DNA of 38,813 nt from a virus: positions 1 to 38,813 of IMG/VR virus record IMGVR_UViG_3300032893_000160; one strand, written 5' to 3'. The notes beneath the pieces are model-generated. The model made no database searches. It saw only the letters and a program-made list of their open reading frames with translations, and was not told the origin of the DNA. Below, piece by piece: positions 8,277-13,634 of this stretch. Both the position numbers and the translations under genes were made by a program. The stretch's first letter is position 1. Each line of letters starts with the position of its first letter.

Positions 8277-9158
8277 ATGAAAAAATTATTGAGTTTTCTT
8301 TTTTGTCTTTTTATTACTTCATGTTGTGCTTATCAATACGATTTATCAATCTGCACAATTTTTCGTGATGAAGCTCCATATTTGAAAGAATGGATTGAAT
8401 ATCATCGATTGCTAGGAGTACAGCATTTCTATTTATGTAATCATAATAGTTTAGATAATTATAACGAAGTTTTAGATCATTATATTAAAGAAGGAATTGT
8501 AGAATTAAAAGAAATCTCAGATAGTCCAAAAGCTGATCTTGCTGATTTCACGTTTAATTTTCAGACTAAATGGTATACCGAATGCCTTGTTAAAGCAAAA
8601 GATCAGAGTAAATGGGTTGCTTTTTTAGATTCTGATGAATTTTTATGCCTACTAGATGGAAATAATTTAGTTGATTTCTTAAAAAATTATGAAGAATTCG
8701 GTGGTGTTTCTTTGAATTGGTTCTTTTTCGGAACATCAAATATTCAACAATTATGTCCGAATAAATTAATGATAGAACAATTAACTTGTTGTTCTCTTCA
8801 CTCTAATGAGAATTTCACATTATTAAAATGCATTGTTCAACCTAGATATGTCTCACAATTTCGAAGTCCGCATTTTGCTGATTTCTTACCTGGATATTTT
8901 GCTGTTAATACAAATCAAGAACCTCTTCTAAATGAACCTTGGAAAGGTGTCCTTCTTTTCGATAAATTAAGGATTAATCATTACTGGACAAGGGAGGAAG
9001 AATACTTCTGGAAAGTAAAAATCCCACGTCAAATTCAATTGCATGGTCAAACTGAAACTGCCATGTCTTTTTATGTCGATTTTAATAAATCAGAAAATTT
9101 TGACATTCAGAAATTCGTTCCAGAGCTAAGGAAAAAAATGGGATACGATAAAAAGTAA
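8277..9158 (+). CDS. Lipoprotein glycosyltransferase, GT92 (DUF23)-like
   Basis: After a lipoprotein signal (hydrophobic LLSFLFCLFITSC, lipobox I-T-S-C with Cys16) comes a GT92-like domain: LSICTIFRDEAPYLKEWIEYH (about 23-43), GVQHFYLCNHNSLD, and the acidic DxD-like FLDSDEF (about 123-129). HYWTREEEYFW near residue 240 fits the C-terminal part of the family. The true start is ATG 8277, because starting here puts the signal peptide at the N terminus; a longer frame upstream only overlaps the tailspike gene. The family transfers hexoses to glycans. A version anchored as a lipoprotein is odd and suggests that it acts in the periplasm or at the surface. Its place behind the spike genes suggests receptor modification, which is an inference. 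Confidence 0.8.
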   Translation: MKKLLSFLFCLFITSCCAYQYDLSICTIFRDEAPYLKEWIEYHRLLGVQHFYLCNHNSLDNYNEVLDHYIKEGIVELKEISDSPKADLADFTFNFQTKWYTECLVKAKDQSKWVAFLDSDEFLCLLDGNNLVDFLKNYEEFGGVSLNWFFFGTSNIQQLCPNKLMIEQLTCCSLHSNENFTLLKCIVQPRYVSQFRSPHFADFLPGYFAVNTNQEPLLNEPWKGVLLFDKLRINHYWTREEEYFWKVKIPRQIQLHGQTETAMSFYVDFNKSENFDIQKFVPELRKKMGYDKK

Positions 9159-9184
9159 TCGAAAAAACAAGTAAGAGGTGCTGA

Positions 9185-9388
9185 ATGTATTGTCTATTAT
9201 TACTTATTCCGTTGATCACAAGCTGTCAATATATTCCAGATATGGCAAAAGATATTGAAAGTATAGAAACGGATACGGCGATTAGATTAGAAGTTTCAAG
9301 AGACACTTTCCAAAAGGAAACTGATCTTGATATAAGTATCAATGTACAAAACAAAGATATACCACAACCTAGCCAAAAGGATAAATAA
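9185..9388 (+). CDS. Small lipoprotein (o-spanin-like or exclusion candidate)
   Basis: The 67-residue product has a short hydrophobic leader and a lipobox, PLITSC (Cys14). The mature part is about 54 residues, acidic then Lys/Gln-rich, ending in PQPSQKDK. GAGG precedes the ATG. Small phage lipoproteins are often outer-membrane spanins (Rz1 type) or superinfection-exclusion proteins. It is not especially proline-rich, and no partner i-spanin is seen next to it, so neither role is secure. It shares the ITSC lipobox with the upstream glycosyltransferase. Confidence 0.65.
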   Translation: MYCLLLLIPLITSCQYIPDMAKDIESIETDTAIRLEVSRDTFQKETDLDISINVQNKDIPQPSQKDK

Positions 9389-9391
9389 GCC

Positions 9392-9547
9392 ATGCCACTA
9401 GTAAAAGGAAAAGGCGAAAAAGCTATTCGTCAAAACATTGAGACGGAAATGAAAGTTGGCGGCCGCCCAAGAAAACAAGCGGTAGCTATTGCTCTTAATG
9501 AAGCTCGTAAATCAGGAGCTAAAATACCAAGAAAAGGAAGGAAATAA
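9392..9547 (+). CDS. Tiny basic protein, DUF6496-like
   Basis: The 51-residue product carries the motif RPRKQAVAIALNEARKSGAKIP, split here as RKQAVAIALNEARKSG plus AKIP. This is the hallmark of a small phage and bacterial family often annotated DUF6496, usually found near virion genes. It is strongly basic. The start lies three bases after the lipoprotein stop and the stop overlaps the next ATG (TAATG). The function is unknown; DNA binding is possible from its charge. Confidence 0.7.
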   Translation: MPLVKGKGEKAIRQNIETEMKVGGRPRKQAVAIALNEARKSGAKIPRKGRK

Positions 9548-9678
9548 TGGATAAAGCAATCAAAAAAGAGAAGAAAGCCATGGATAAGGGGATGAATCAT
9601 CTTATCAAGATGGATAAAAAAAATGATAAAAAGATGGAAAAGATGGAAAAAATGAAAATGCATCACAAGAAAAAATAA
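9547..9678 (+). CDS. Lysine/methionine-rich 43-residue protein
   Basis: The frame encodes 43 residues, nearly all Lys, Met, Asp, Glu, Asn and His (KMDKKNDKKMEKMEKMKM is the central part). The ATG overlaps the upstream stop, and GGAAGGAA just before it serves as ribosome site. Composition suggests a disordered or helical polycation. It may bind DNA or be a virion component, but no family is recognised. Several similarly tiny basic proteins occur across this genome. Confidence 0.55.
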   Translation: MDKAIKKEKKAMDKGMNHLIKMDKKNDKKMEKMEKMKMHHKKK

Positions 9679-9697
9679 TTTTTTCTGGATTTTTCAG

Positions 9698-9731
9698 AGG
9701 GATCCCTATAGGATGTTTTTTCTTTAGGGAT
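9698..9731. repeat. Inverted repeats before the phosphoesterase gene
   Basis: A perfect palindrome AGGGATCCCT (9698-9707) overlaps a second inverted repeat, ATCCCTA (9702-9708) with TAGGGAT (9725-9731), around a T-rich loop. This could be a weak terminator after the basic-protein genes or a regulatory hairpin that ends near the ribosome site of the next gene. There is no clean T-tract after the stem. Confidence 0.35.
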
Positions 9732-9737
9732 TATTTT

Positions 9738-10409
9738 ATGATTATTGATTGTATCGGATGTCTCCATGGTTATCATCCTAGACTAGAAGGCGGAGACCTT
9801 CTAATTATCACTGGAGACTTAACAGCTAGAGATCAGCCATTCGAGTTAATTGGATTTATGTTGTGGCTTGATAAACAAGAATATCGCAAAAAGATATTCA
9901 TCTCTGGCAATCATGACATGCTTCATGAAAAAAATCCTATTAAAATTTGTCCCGAAGTCCTTCCCCCTAATACAGAATATCTCTGTGATTCAGGAACAAC
10001 ATTTGAAGGTTTCAAGATTTGGGGTTCTCCTTGGTCTCATCGTTTTAAAGGAATCAATCCCAATTGCACAGCTTTTACTTATTTAAATGAGCAATTGCAT
10101 TATGATGAACATATAGCCATTATTCCTCGTGAAACAGATATATTGATAACTCATGAGCCTGCCTTTGGTGTTCTTGATGGAATTCCTAATGAAGATGGAT
10201 CGCTTTTTCATGTAGGAAATAAAGGACTATACGGTTGGTTAAAATATGTAGAAAGACCAAAATTACATGTATTTAGTCACATTCATGAAGCTTATGGTAC
10301 AGAAGAGCATTTTCCTACTTACGATGATAAAATGATGATATCTGTAAACTGTTCGATAATGAATGAAATGTACAAGCCCGTGAATAGGCCCGTGAGAATA
10401 ACTCTATGA
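9738..10409 (+). CDS. MPPED-type metallophosphoesterase with altered first motif
   Basis: The 223-residue protein matches calcineurin-like phosphoesterases of the MPPED1/MPPED2 type: GD at 26-27 (ITGDLTARD), GNHD at 57-60, GFKIWGSPW at 91-99, THEP at 138-141, and HVFSHIHEAYG at 177-187. These residues bind two metals and the phosphate. The first motif should read D-x-H (usually ISDLHG), but here it reads IGCLHG, so the metal-binding Asp is replaced by Cys8. The usual G of GHxH is Ser. It may have lower or changed activity. It stands alone between the basic-protein genes and a terminator that overlaps its stop codon. Confidence 0.85.
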   Translation: MIIDCIGCLHGYHPRLEGGDLLIITGDLTARDQPFELIGFMLWLDKQEYRKKIFISGNHDMLHEKNPIKICPEVLPPNTEYLCDSGTTFEGFKIWGSPWSHRFKGINPNCTAFTYLNEQLHYDEHIAIIPRETDILITHEPAFGVLDGIPNEDGSLFHVGNKGLYGWLKYVERPKLHVFSHIHEAYGTEEHFPTYDDKMMISVNCSIMNEMYKPVNRPVRITL

Positions 10410-10440
10410 GGGTTTGCAGCCTTCATAGAGTTCTATTTTA
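10402..10440 (+). terminator. Rho-independent terminator after the phosphoesterase
   Basis: CTCTATGAGGG (10402-10412) pairs with CCTTCATAGAG (10420-10430), giving an 11-bp stem with one G-T pair and a 7-base loop. A T-rich tail (TTCTATTTTATTT) follows. The stop codon lies inside the stem. It separates convergent genes and may work weakly for the opposite strand too. Confidence 0.8.
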
Positions 10441-11307
10441 TTTCTTTTCATCTACCAAGATTTTCCAACTAGTGATAGATGCTTTGCGATATTTTTCAAG
10501 ATCAACGCCCTTCATTTCTGGTATCTCGTCATAAGCCACTCTTCCTTTCATGGATGTTTTTATGACTTTTATTCCGTGACCAATGCAACATTGATCACCA
10601 CACAATTGGATAATCTTTCTTCTAAGATAATCCTTTTTTTCCTCCAAAGATTTAATTGTTGCATCAGTTTCTTGATACATACGGGAATATTCTCGCCAAT
10701 CTAGATTGTCTTTCATATCCATAAAATCTGAATCTTGAAGGGGGGGGGGCTCAAAAAAGGCCACTTTTCTCCAAAAATCCCTAGCTTTTGGCATAAATTT
10801 ATTGATGAATTCTTTATCTGGTAGCACTTCAATACAAATTCCTTCTCGGCCATTATAGCTATAATAGAAACATTTTTCAGCTCTAGTGACAAGCAACTGA
10901 TGTTGTATTTGATCTTTATAATATTGTGGTATTTCTCCTTTTGAAGCCATTTCATGCAATTTGGCACCTCCACATTTGATTTCAAGAATGTGGTTACCAA
11001 GTTGAGATATTCCATCCAAAGAAGCTCCAAGAAATTCAAATTCTGAGCTTTCTACTACAATAGGCTGCATTTGAATTCCATATTGCTCAATGAATTGTGA
11101 TCGAGCTTCTGGCTCTAACCTCTTACCTCTTTCCATAGCATCGTTGGACTTTTGTTCTTCAATGAGACCAAGCTTTCTTTGCCAGCATTTATATGGAGTC
11201 ACCCAAGGATTATTTCCTAGAATGCAAGAGGCATCTGTTGCTGTGATGACTGTCTTTCTCCAAGACAGCCATTCTGGTGAACCTTGTTCTAGTTTTATTT
11301 CTTTCAT
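10438..11307 (-). CDS. YqaJ-family recombination exonuclease
   Basis: The 289-residue protein has the YqaJ/lambda-exonuclease fold: QGSPEWLSWRK at the N terminus, ITATDASCILG, ERGKRLEPEAR, the active-site stretch GASLDGI (Asp98) with LEIKCG (Glu109, Lys111), and QIQHQLLVT (Gln135). It would degrade one strand of double-stranded DNA ends to make substrate for the annealing protein encoded just upstream (start overlapping its stop). Together they form a phage recombination pair. A C10 tract in the coding strand, residues 187-189 (PPP), sits right after the nuclease domain and could cause slippage. The C-terminal 100 residues are helical and specific to this subfamily. Confidence 0.88.
   Translation of the reverse strand: MKEIKLEQGSPEWLSWRKTVITATDASCILGNNPWVTPYKCWQRKLGLIEEQKSNDAMERGKRLEPEARSQFIEQYGIQMQPIVVESSEFEFLGASLDGISQLGNHILEIKCGGAKLHEMASKGEIPQYYKDQIQHQLLVTRAEKCFYYSYNGREGICIEVLPDKEFINKFMPKARDFWRKVAFFEPPPLQDSDFMDMKDNLDWREYSRMYQETDATIKSLEEKKDYLRRKIIQLCGDQCCIGHGIKVIKTSMKGRVAYDEIPEMKGVDLEKYRKASITSWKILVDEKK
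10740..10749. repeat. Homopolymer G10 tract inside the exonuclease gene
   Basis: Ten consecutive G on the plus strand (C10 in the gene) encode PPP and part of the next codon. A tract this long is unusual in so AT-rich a genome. One base gained or lost would end the protein soon after the nuclease domain; for example, one alternative frame stops about 10 residues later. Confidence 0.9.
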
Positions 11308-11984
11308 TATGCGATGGCCCTCTCTTGATCTTTCAAATACTTAATTTTAGCATTGAGAGAAACCATGCACTTCTCGAAACAATTTTTAGGAATATCCTGT
11401 ATTGATTCGGCATTGAATGTTTTTTTAATCCATTCGCGAAAGGATTTGTTGCTATCCTCATCTAAGCTATTGATTAATGTTGTAAGAGCAACAATCTCAC
11501 CCTTTCCTATTTTTTCTCCTGGATTAGATTGATTAGGAGGATTGCCATTTTGATTAGGAGGTGTGTTATTTTGCTGTGCTCTTCCTCGACCTACTGAAGT
11601 CTCACCATCATCATCATCGTCGCATACAACGCCAACTAAAGCAGAAAGAGAGTATCTCCTTAGATAGGTAATTGCTGCACCAACACCTTGGCTATCATTC
11701 TTTGCTGGATTCAATGGAAGATAAGACTTAATCCATTGACCAGATGTATGAGCCAAAGTAGTCACCATGATGACTTGGTTCCTATCTGGCGCTAACTCGG
11801 TAGTCTGCATAACACAAAGACCGTATTTACTGAGAACTGGACGTGCTGCATCCCATACACTTCCTAAGTCTGCATAAGAACTTTTGAAGAAAGGGTTTAT
11901 CTTATCTTTGATAGCGGCTTGCATTTCTCCTTGCGCTTTTGATAAAGCTGCGGCAAGTTCATTTATGAGTTCTGATTGAGACAT
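11307..11984 (-). CDS. ERF-family single-strand annealing protein
   Basis: The 225-residue protein has the ERF domain at about residues 5-135: LAAALSKAQGEM, NPFFKSSYADL, PVLSKYGL, and the hallmark QGVGAAITYLRRYSL followed by an acidic DDDDD patch. A Gln/Asn/Pro-rich linker (about 135-165) leads to a short C-terminal helical domain. ERF proteins form rings that anneal complementary single strands during phage recombination. AAAGGAATAACAT precedes the ATG. The exonuclease gene follows with a 1-base overlap, so the two are probably translated together. Confidence 0.92.
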   Translation of the reverse strand: MSQSELINELAAALSKAQGEMQAAIKDKINPFFKSSYADLGSVWDAARPVLSKYGLCVMQTTELAPDRNQVIMVTTLAHTSGQWIKSYLPLNPAKNDSQGVGAAITYLRRYSLSALVGVVCDDDDDGETSVGRGRAQQNNTPPNQNGNPPNQSNPGEKIGKGEIVALTTLINSLDEDSNKSFREWIKKTFNAESIQDIPKNCFEKCMVSLNAKIKYLKDQERAIA

Positions 11985-12028
11985 ATGTTATTCCTTTATT
12001 TTTGTTTTTGATAGTCTTGGCGTTTCTC

Positions 12029-12208
12029 TTAAAAAAAGTCTCTCCAGGAGAGACCTAGGCAGTCCATACAATTTGAACAATTGCAATTTTGACTTGAATT
12101 TGTATCATCTTCATCATGCTCCAAATTTACGTCATCTTCCTCATCTTCGATACCATGCAAAGACATTATCTCTGCATGGCTCCATTGACCCCAATAAGCT
12201 GTATTCAT
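12029..12208 (-). CDS. Small acidic protein with a cysteine cluster
   Basis: A 59-residue frame begins two bases after the upstream minus-strand stop. It is acidic in the middle (EDEEDD, HDEDD) and carries a cluster of Cys residues, CNCSNCMDC (about 42-50), that could bind zinc or iron. No strong ribosome site is seen, so coupling to the upstream gene is likely. The last nine codons form a terminator hairpin. I do not recognise a family. Confidence 0.5.
   Translation of the reverse strand: MNTAYWGQWSHAEIMSLHGIEDEEDDVNLEHDEDDTNSSQNCNCSNCMDCLGLSWRDFF
12031..12054 (-). terminator. Rho-independent terminator inside a gene end (minus strand)
   Basis: Read on the minus strand, GTCTCT-CCTGG-AGAGAC is followed at once by TTTTTTT, a classic intrinsic terminator. 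It lies within the last codons of the 59-residue gene and before the ERF/exonuclease pair, so it could separate early control genes from recombination genes. Confidence 0.75.
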
Positions 12209-12210
12209 GA

Positions 12211-12396
12211 TTAGATACCATACATGTACTCAATTTCATGAATTGCTTCAGCTTGCTTTTGTATTTCTCTGATCGCTGTTTCCATTAAGCTAGATGCAAA
12301 GGAATTATAGTTCTCTGGCTTATTGATGAAGCTCTCTAACATTTTTGTTGTAGCAGAGATATTGGCGATCGCTGCTTTGATTTCATTGTTTTTCAT
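12211..12396 (-). CDS. Small helical early protein
   Basis: The 61-residue product (MLESFINKPE, then FASSLMETAIREIQKQAEAIHE) is helical and lacks known motifs. AGGAG precedes the ATG by five bases. It resembles the minus-strand protein at 22296-22547 in the stretch LES[FY]I and F..[SA]LM.[ATS]AI/INSI, so the two may be paralogues. It is the first gene of the minus-strand early unit, divergent from the HTH regulator. Confidence 0.65.
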   Translation of the reverse strand: MKNNEIKAAIANISATTKMLESFINKPENYNSFASSLMETAIREIQKQAEAIHEIEYMYGI

Positions 12397-12410
12397 ATTC
12401 TATTCTCCTG

Positions 12411-12440
12411 TTGATTTCATACCACTTCATGTGATATACT
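12411..12440 (+). promoter_or_regulatory. Predicted promoter for the HTH regulator
   Basis: TTGATT (12411-12416) and TATACT (12435-12440) are separated by 18 bases, with TGTGA upstream of the -10 box. The palindrome CGGAATTCCG at 12452-12461 lies near the expected start of transcription and is a candidate operator. The promoter faces the regulator gene, in the gap between divergent early genes. Confidence 0.55.
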
Positions 12441-12451
12441 TCTGACTGTAT

Positions 12452-12461
12452 CGGAATTCCG
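12452..12461. promoter_or_regulatory. Candidate operator palindrome CGGAATTCCG
   Basis: This 10-bp perfect palindrome lies about 12 bases downstream of the predicted -10 box, in the gap between the divergent genes. It may bind the HTH protein encoded next to it. I see no second copy in this gap. Confidence 0.35.
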
Positions 12462-12503
12462 GATTTTTTGTCTACAAAAAGAAATAAAATAAAGGAAAAT
12501 ACT

Positions 12504-12776
12504 GTGAATAAATTCGCAGAATGGATGAAATGCAACGATAAAAAACAACGTGGAGTTGCAGAAAAGTTAGGCATTAGCACCTCAACACTTCATGATATCT
12601 TGAGGAAAAACCAATTGCCTAGCTTGAAAATAGCTTATGAGATTGAAAAATACACTCGTGGAGCTATCACGGTATATGATTGGATTGATCAAGGCAATGC
12701 TGAAGAAGAGAAAGAAAATATCACTAAAAAACCAAAAGCCACTAGTAAAGATAAAGTCAAAAAAATTAAGAAATAA
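12504..12776 (+). CDS. Cro/CI-like HTH regulator
   Basis: The 90-residue protein has a Cro/CI-type helix-turn-helix at about residues 16-35 (QRGVAEKLGISTSTLHDILR), then TRGAITVYDWI, typical of small Cro-like proteins. The C-terminal tail is Lys-rich (KKPKATSKDKVKKIKK) and may add DNA affinity. I start at GTG 12504, which has AAAGGA seven bases upstream; a TTG 12 codons earlier would be an alternative. It is divergent from the recombination unit and upstream of the replication genes, so it probably controls the early switch. There is no C-terminal dimerisation or cleavage domain as in full-length CI. Confidence 0.75.
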   Translation: MNKFAEWMKCNDKKQRGVAEKLGISTSTLHDILRKNQLPSLKIAYEIEKYTRGAITVYDWIDQGNAEEEKENITKKPKATSKDKVKKIKK

Positions 12777-12840
12777 CGAAGCTCTGGAAAGAGTTTCAAT
12801 CCTTCCCAAATTTCCTTAAAAACCTCTCCCATACAGCTTC

Positions 12841-12867
12841 CACCTTAATTTTCTAATTGTTAAGGTG
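12841..12867. repeat. Inverted repeat CACCTTAA/TTAAGGTG
   Basis: Perfect 8-bp arms flank an 11-base loop. Outside the arms, CAG and CTG could pair across a 4-base bulge. There is no T-tract, so it is more likely a protein-binding or RNA structure than a terminator. Confidence 0.55.
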
Positions 12868-12917
12868 CTGTAAAGAAAAACAAATTGCAAATAATTTTTG
12901 TTAAATATATGAAAAGT

Positions 12918-12945
12918 GGGTCACCTAACGCCAATTAGGTAACCC
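12918..12945. repeat. Inverted repeat GGGTCACCTAA/TTAGGTAACCC
   Basis: Arms of 11 bp with one mismatch flank the 6-base loop CGCCAA. It lies in the gap before the replication genes. No T-tract follows. Possible roles are an operator, an origin element or an RNA switch. Confidence 0.6.
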
Positions 12946-13060
12946 GTGAGAATAGAATACTATCAAAAACGCCAACTTATTCAGGAGATTCAGCGGTCAA
13001 CTTTGCCAAGTAAACCAGCAAAATTCGGGAAAAGCTAACATTTCTTCGGATTAACATAAA

Positions 13061-13101
13061 CTTCACTAGGTAAAAATGTCAAGATTTTTACTTTTGTGAA
13101 G
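13061..13101. repeat. Nested inverted repeat upstream of the replication genes
   Basis: CTTCAC (13061-13066) pairs with GTGAAG (13096-13101), and inside it TAAAAAT (13071-13077) pairs with ATTTTTA (13084-13090) around GTCAAG. An internal loop of 4 and 5 bases separates the two helices. The structure lies about 60 bases before the first replication gene. Confidence 0.6.
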
Positions 13102-13159
13102 TCGATCCCTTATATGTAGTTTTTCCCAAAAAATAACAACAACTATTTTTTGAGGAACT

Positions 13160-13438
13160 ATGAACGGCTACCAGGAATTCCCACCTAGCAAATATTTTTT
13201 ACGCGTACTAAAATCTTGTCCGAAATCCGCACTTATTTATGCCCAAATTTGGGGAAAAAAAGACAAACACATGCGTCTTTTAACGAATAAGAAAGATGTA
13301 CGTAAAGAATATTTAATCTCCCCGACCATGTTTAGAAATCTTCTATCACCCTTGATGTTTCTAAATCTGATTAACTTCATTGAAAGTGATGACGGTTTCC
13401 AAATCGATGTGTTGGGGCCGAACCTGAATGAACAATAA
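13160..13438 (+). CDS. Small winged-helix-like protein of the replication unit
   Basis: The 92-residue protein (KYFLRVLKSCPKSALIYAQIW, then SPTMFRNLLSPLMFLNLINF) looks like a small winged helix: a helix-rich core, then a strand-like FIESDDGFQIDVL. GAGGA lies five bases before the ATG. The family is not recognised. As first gene of the replication unit it may be an initiator helper or a regulator. The next frame begins inside its last codons. Confidence 0.65.
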   Translation: MNGYQEFPPSKYFLRVLKSCPKSALIYAQIWGKKDKHMRLLTNKKDVRKEYLISPTMFRNLLSPLMFLNLINFIESDDGFQIDVLGPNLNEQ

Positions 13439-13634
13439 AGAACTTTATTGTATTCTATGTTCTGTTTATGCTAGCTTACTAAACGAAAATGCCTCGACTG
13501 GTAATCGAGGCATATTCAGCGCTTTACGCGAGAGCTACAAAAATGGACATCGAATACCCATCATTGTAGCATTCCACGGAAAAGCACGCAACGCTTTTAT
13601 TCTTATTCGCAATCGGGAGTGCTATGTCAGATAG
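13428..13634 (+). CDS. Hypothetical protein between replication genes
   Basis: The 68-residue frame overlaps the genes on both sides by 11 bases, which fits a packed operon. The protein has a Cys-containing N terminus (LYCILCSVYASLL) and a basic C terminus. A perfect 9-bp hairpin at 13489-13513 lies inside it. No family is recognised. The stretch could instead be non-coding, so confidence is low. Confidence 0.4.
   Translation: MNNKELYCILCSVYASLLNENASTGNRGIFSALRESYKNGHRIPIIVAFHGKARNAFILIRNRECYVR
13489..13513. repeat. Perfect stem-loop ATGCCTCGA/TCGAGGCAT
   Basis: Nine-bp perfect arms flank a 7-base loop (CTGGTAA) in the replication unit. The stem is GC-richer than its surroundings. No T-tract follows. 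It could be a primer or origin structure or a control hairpin for the initiator gene downstream. Confidence 0.65.

Larger units (their letters stand above)
12777..13159. other. Non-coding region with stem-loops before the replication genes
   Basis: No convincing gene is found in this 380-base stretch. It holds three inverted repeats listed separately (12841-12867, 12918-12945, 13061-13101) and AT-rich DNA. The repeats, together with the neighbouring HTH gene and replication genes, make it a candidate control region or secondary origin. GAGGA near 13152 serves the next gene. Confidence 0.6.

Noticed and set aside
8202-9158. Longer start for the glycosyltransferase
   Set aside because: The upstream 25 codons overlap the tailspike gene and would hide the lipoprotein signal; ATG 8277 is the better start.
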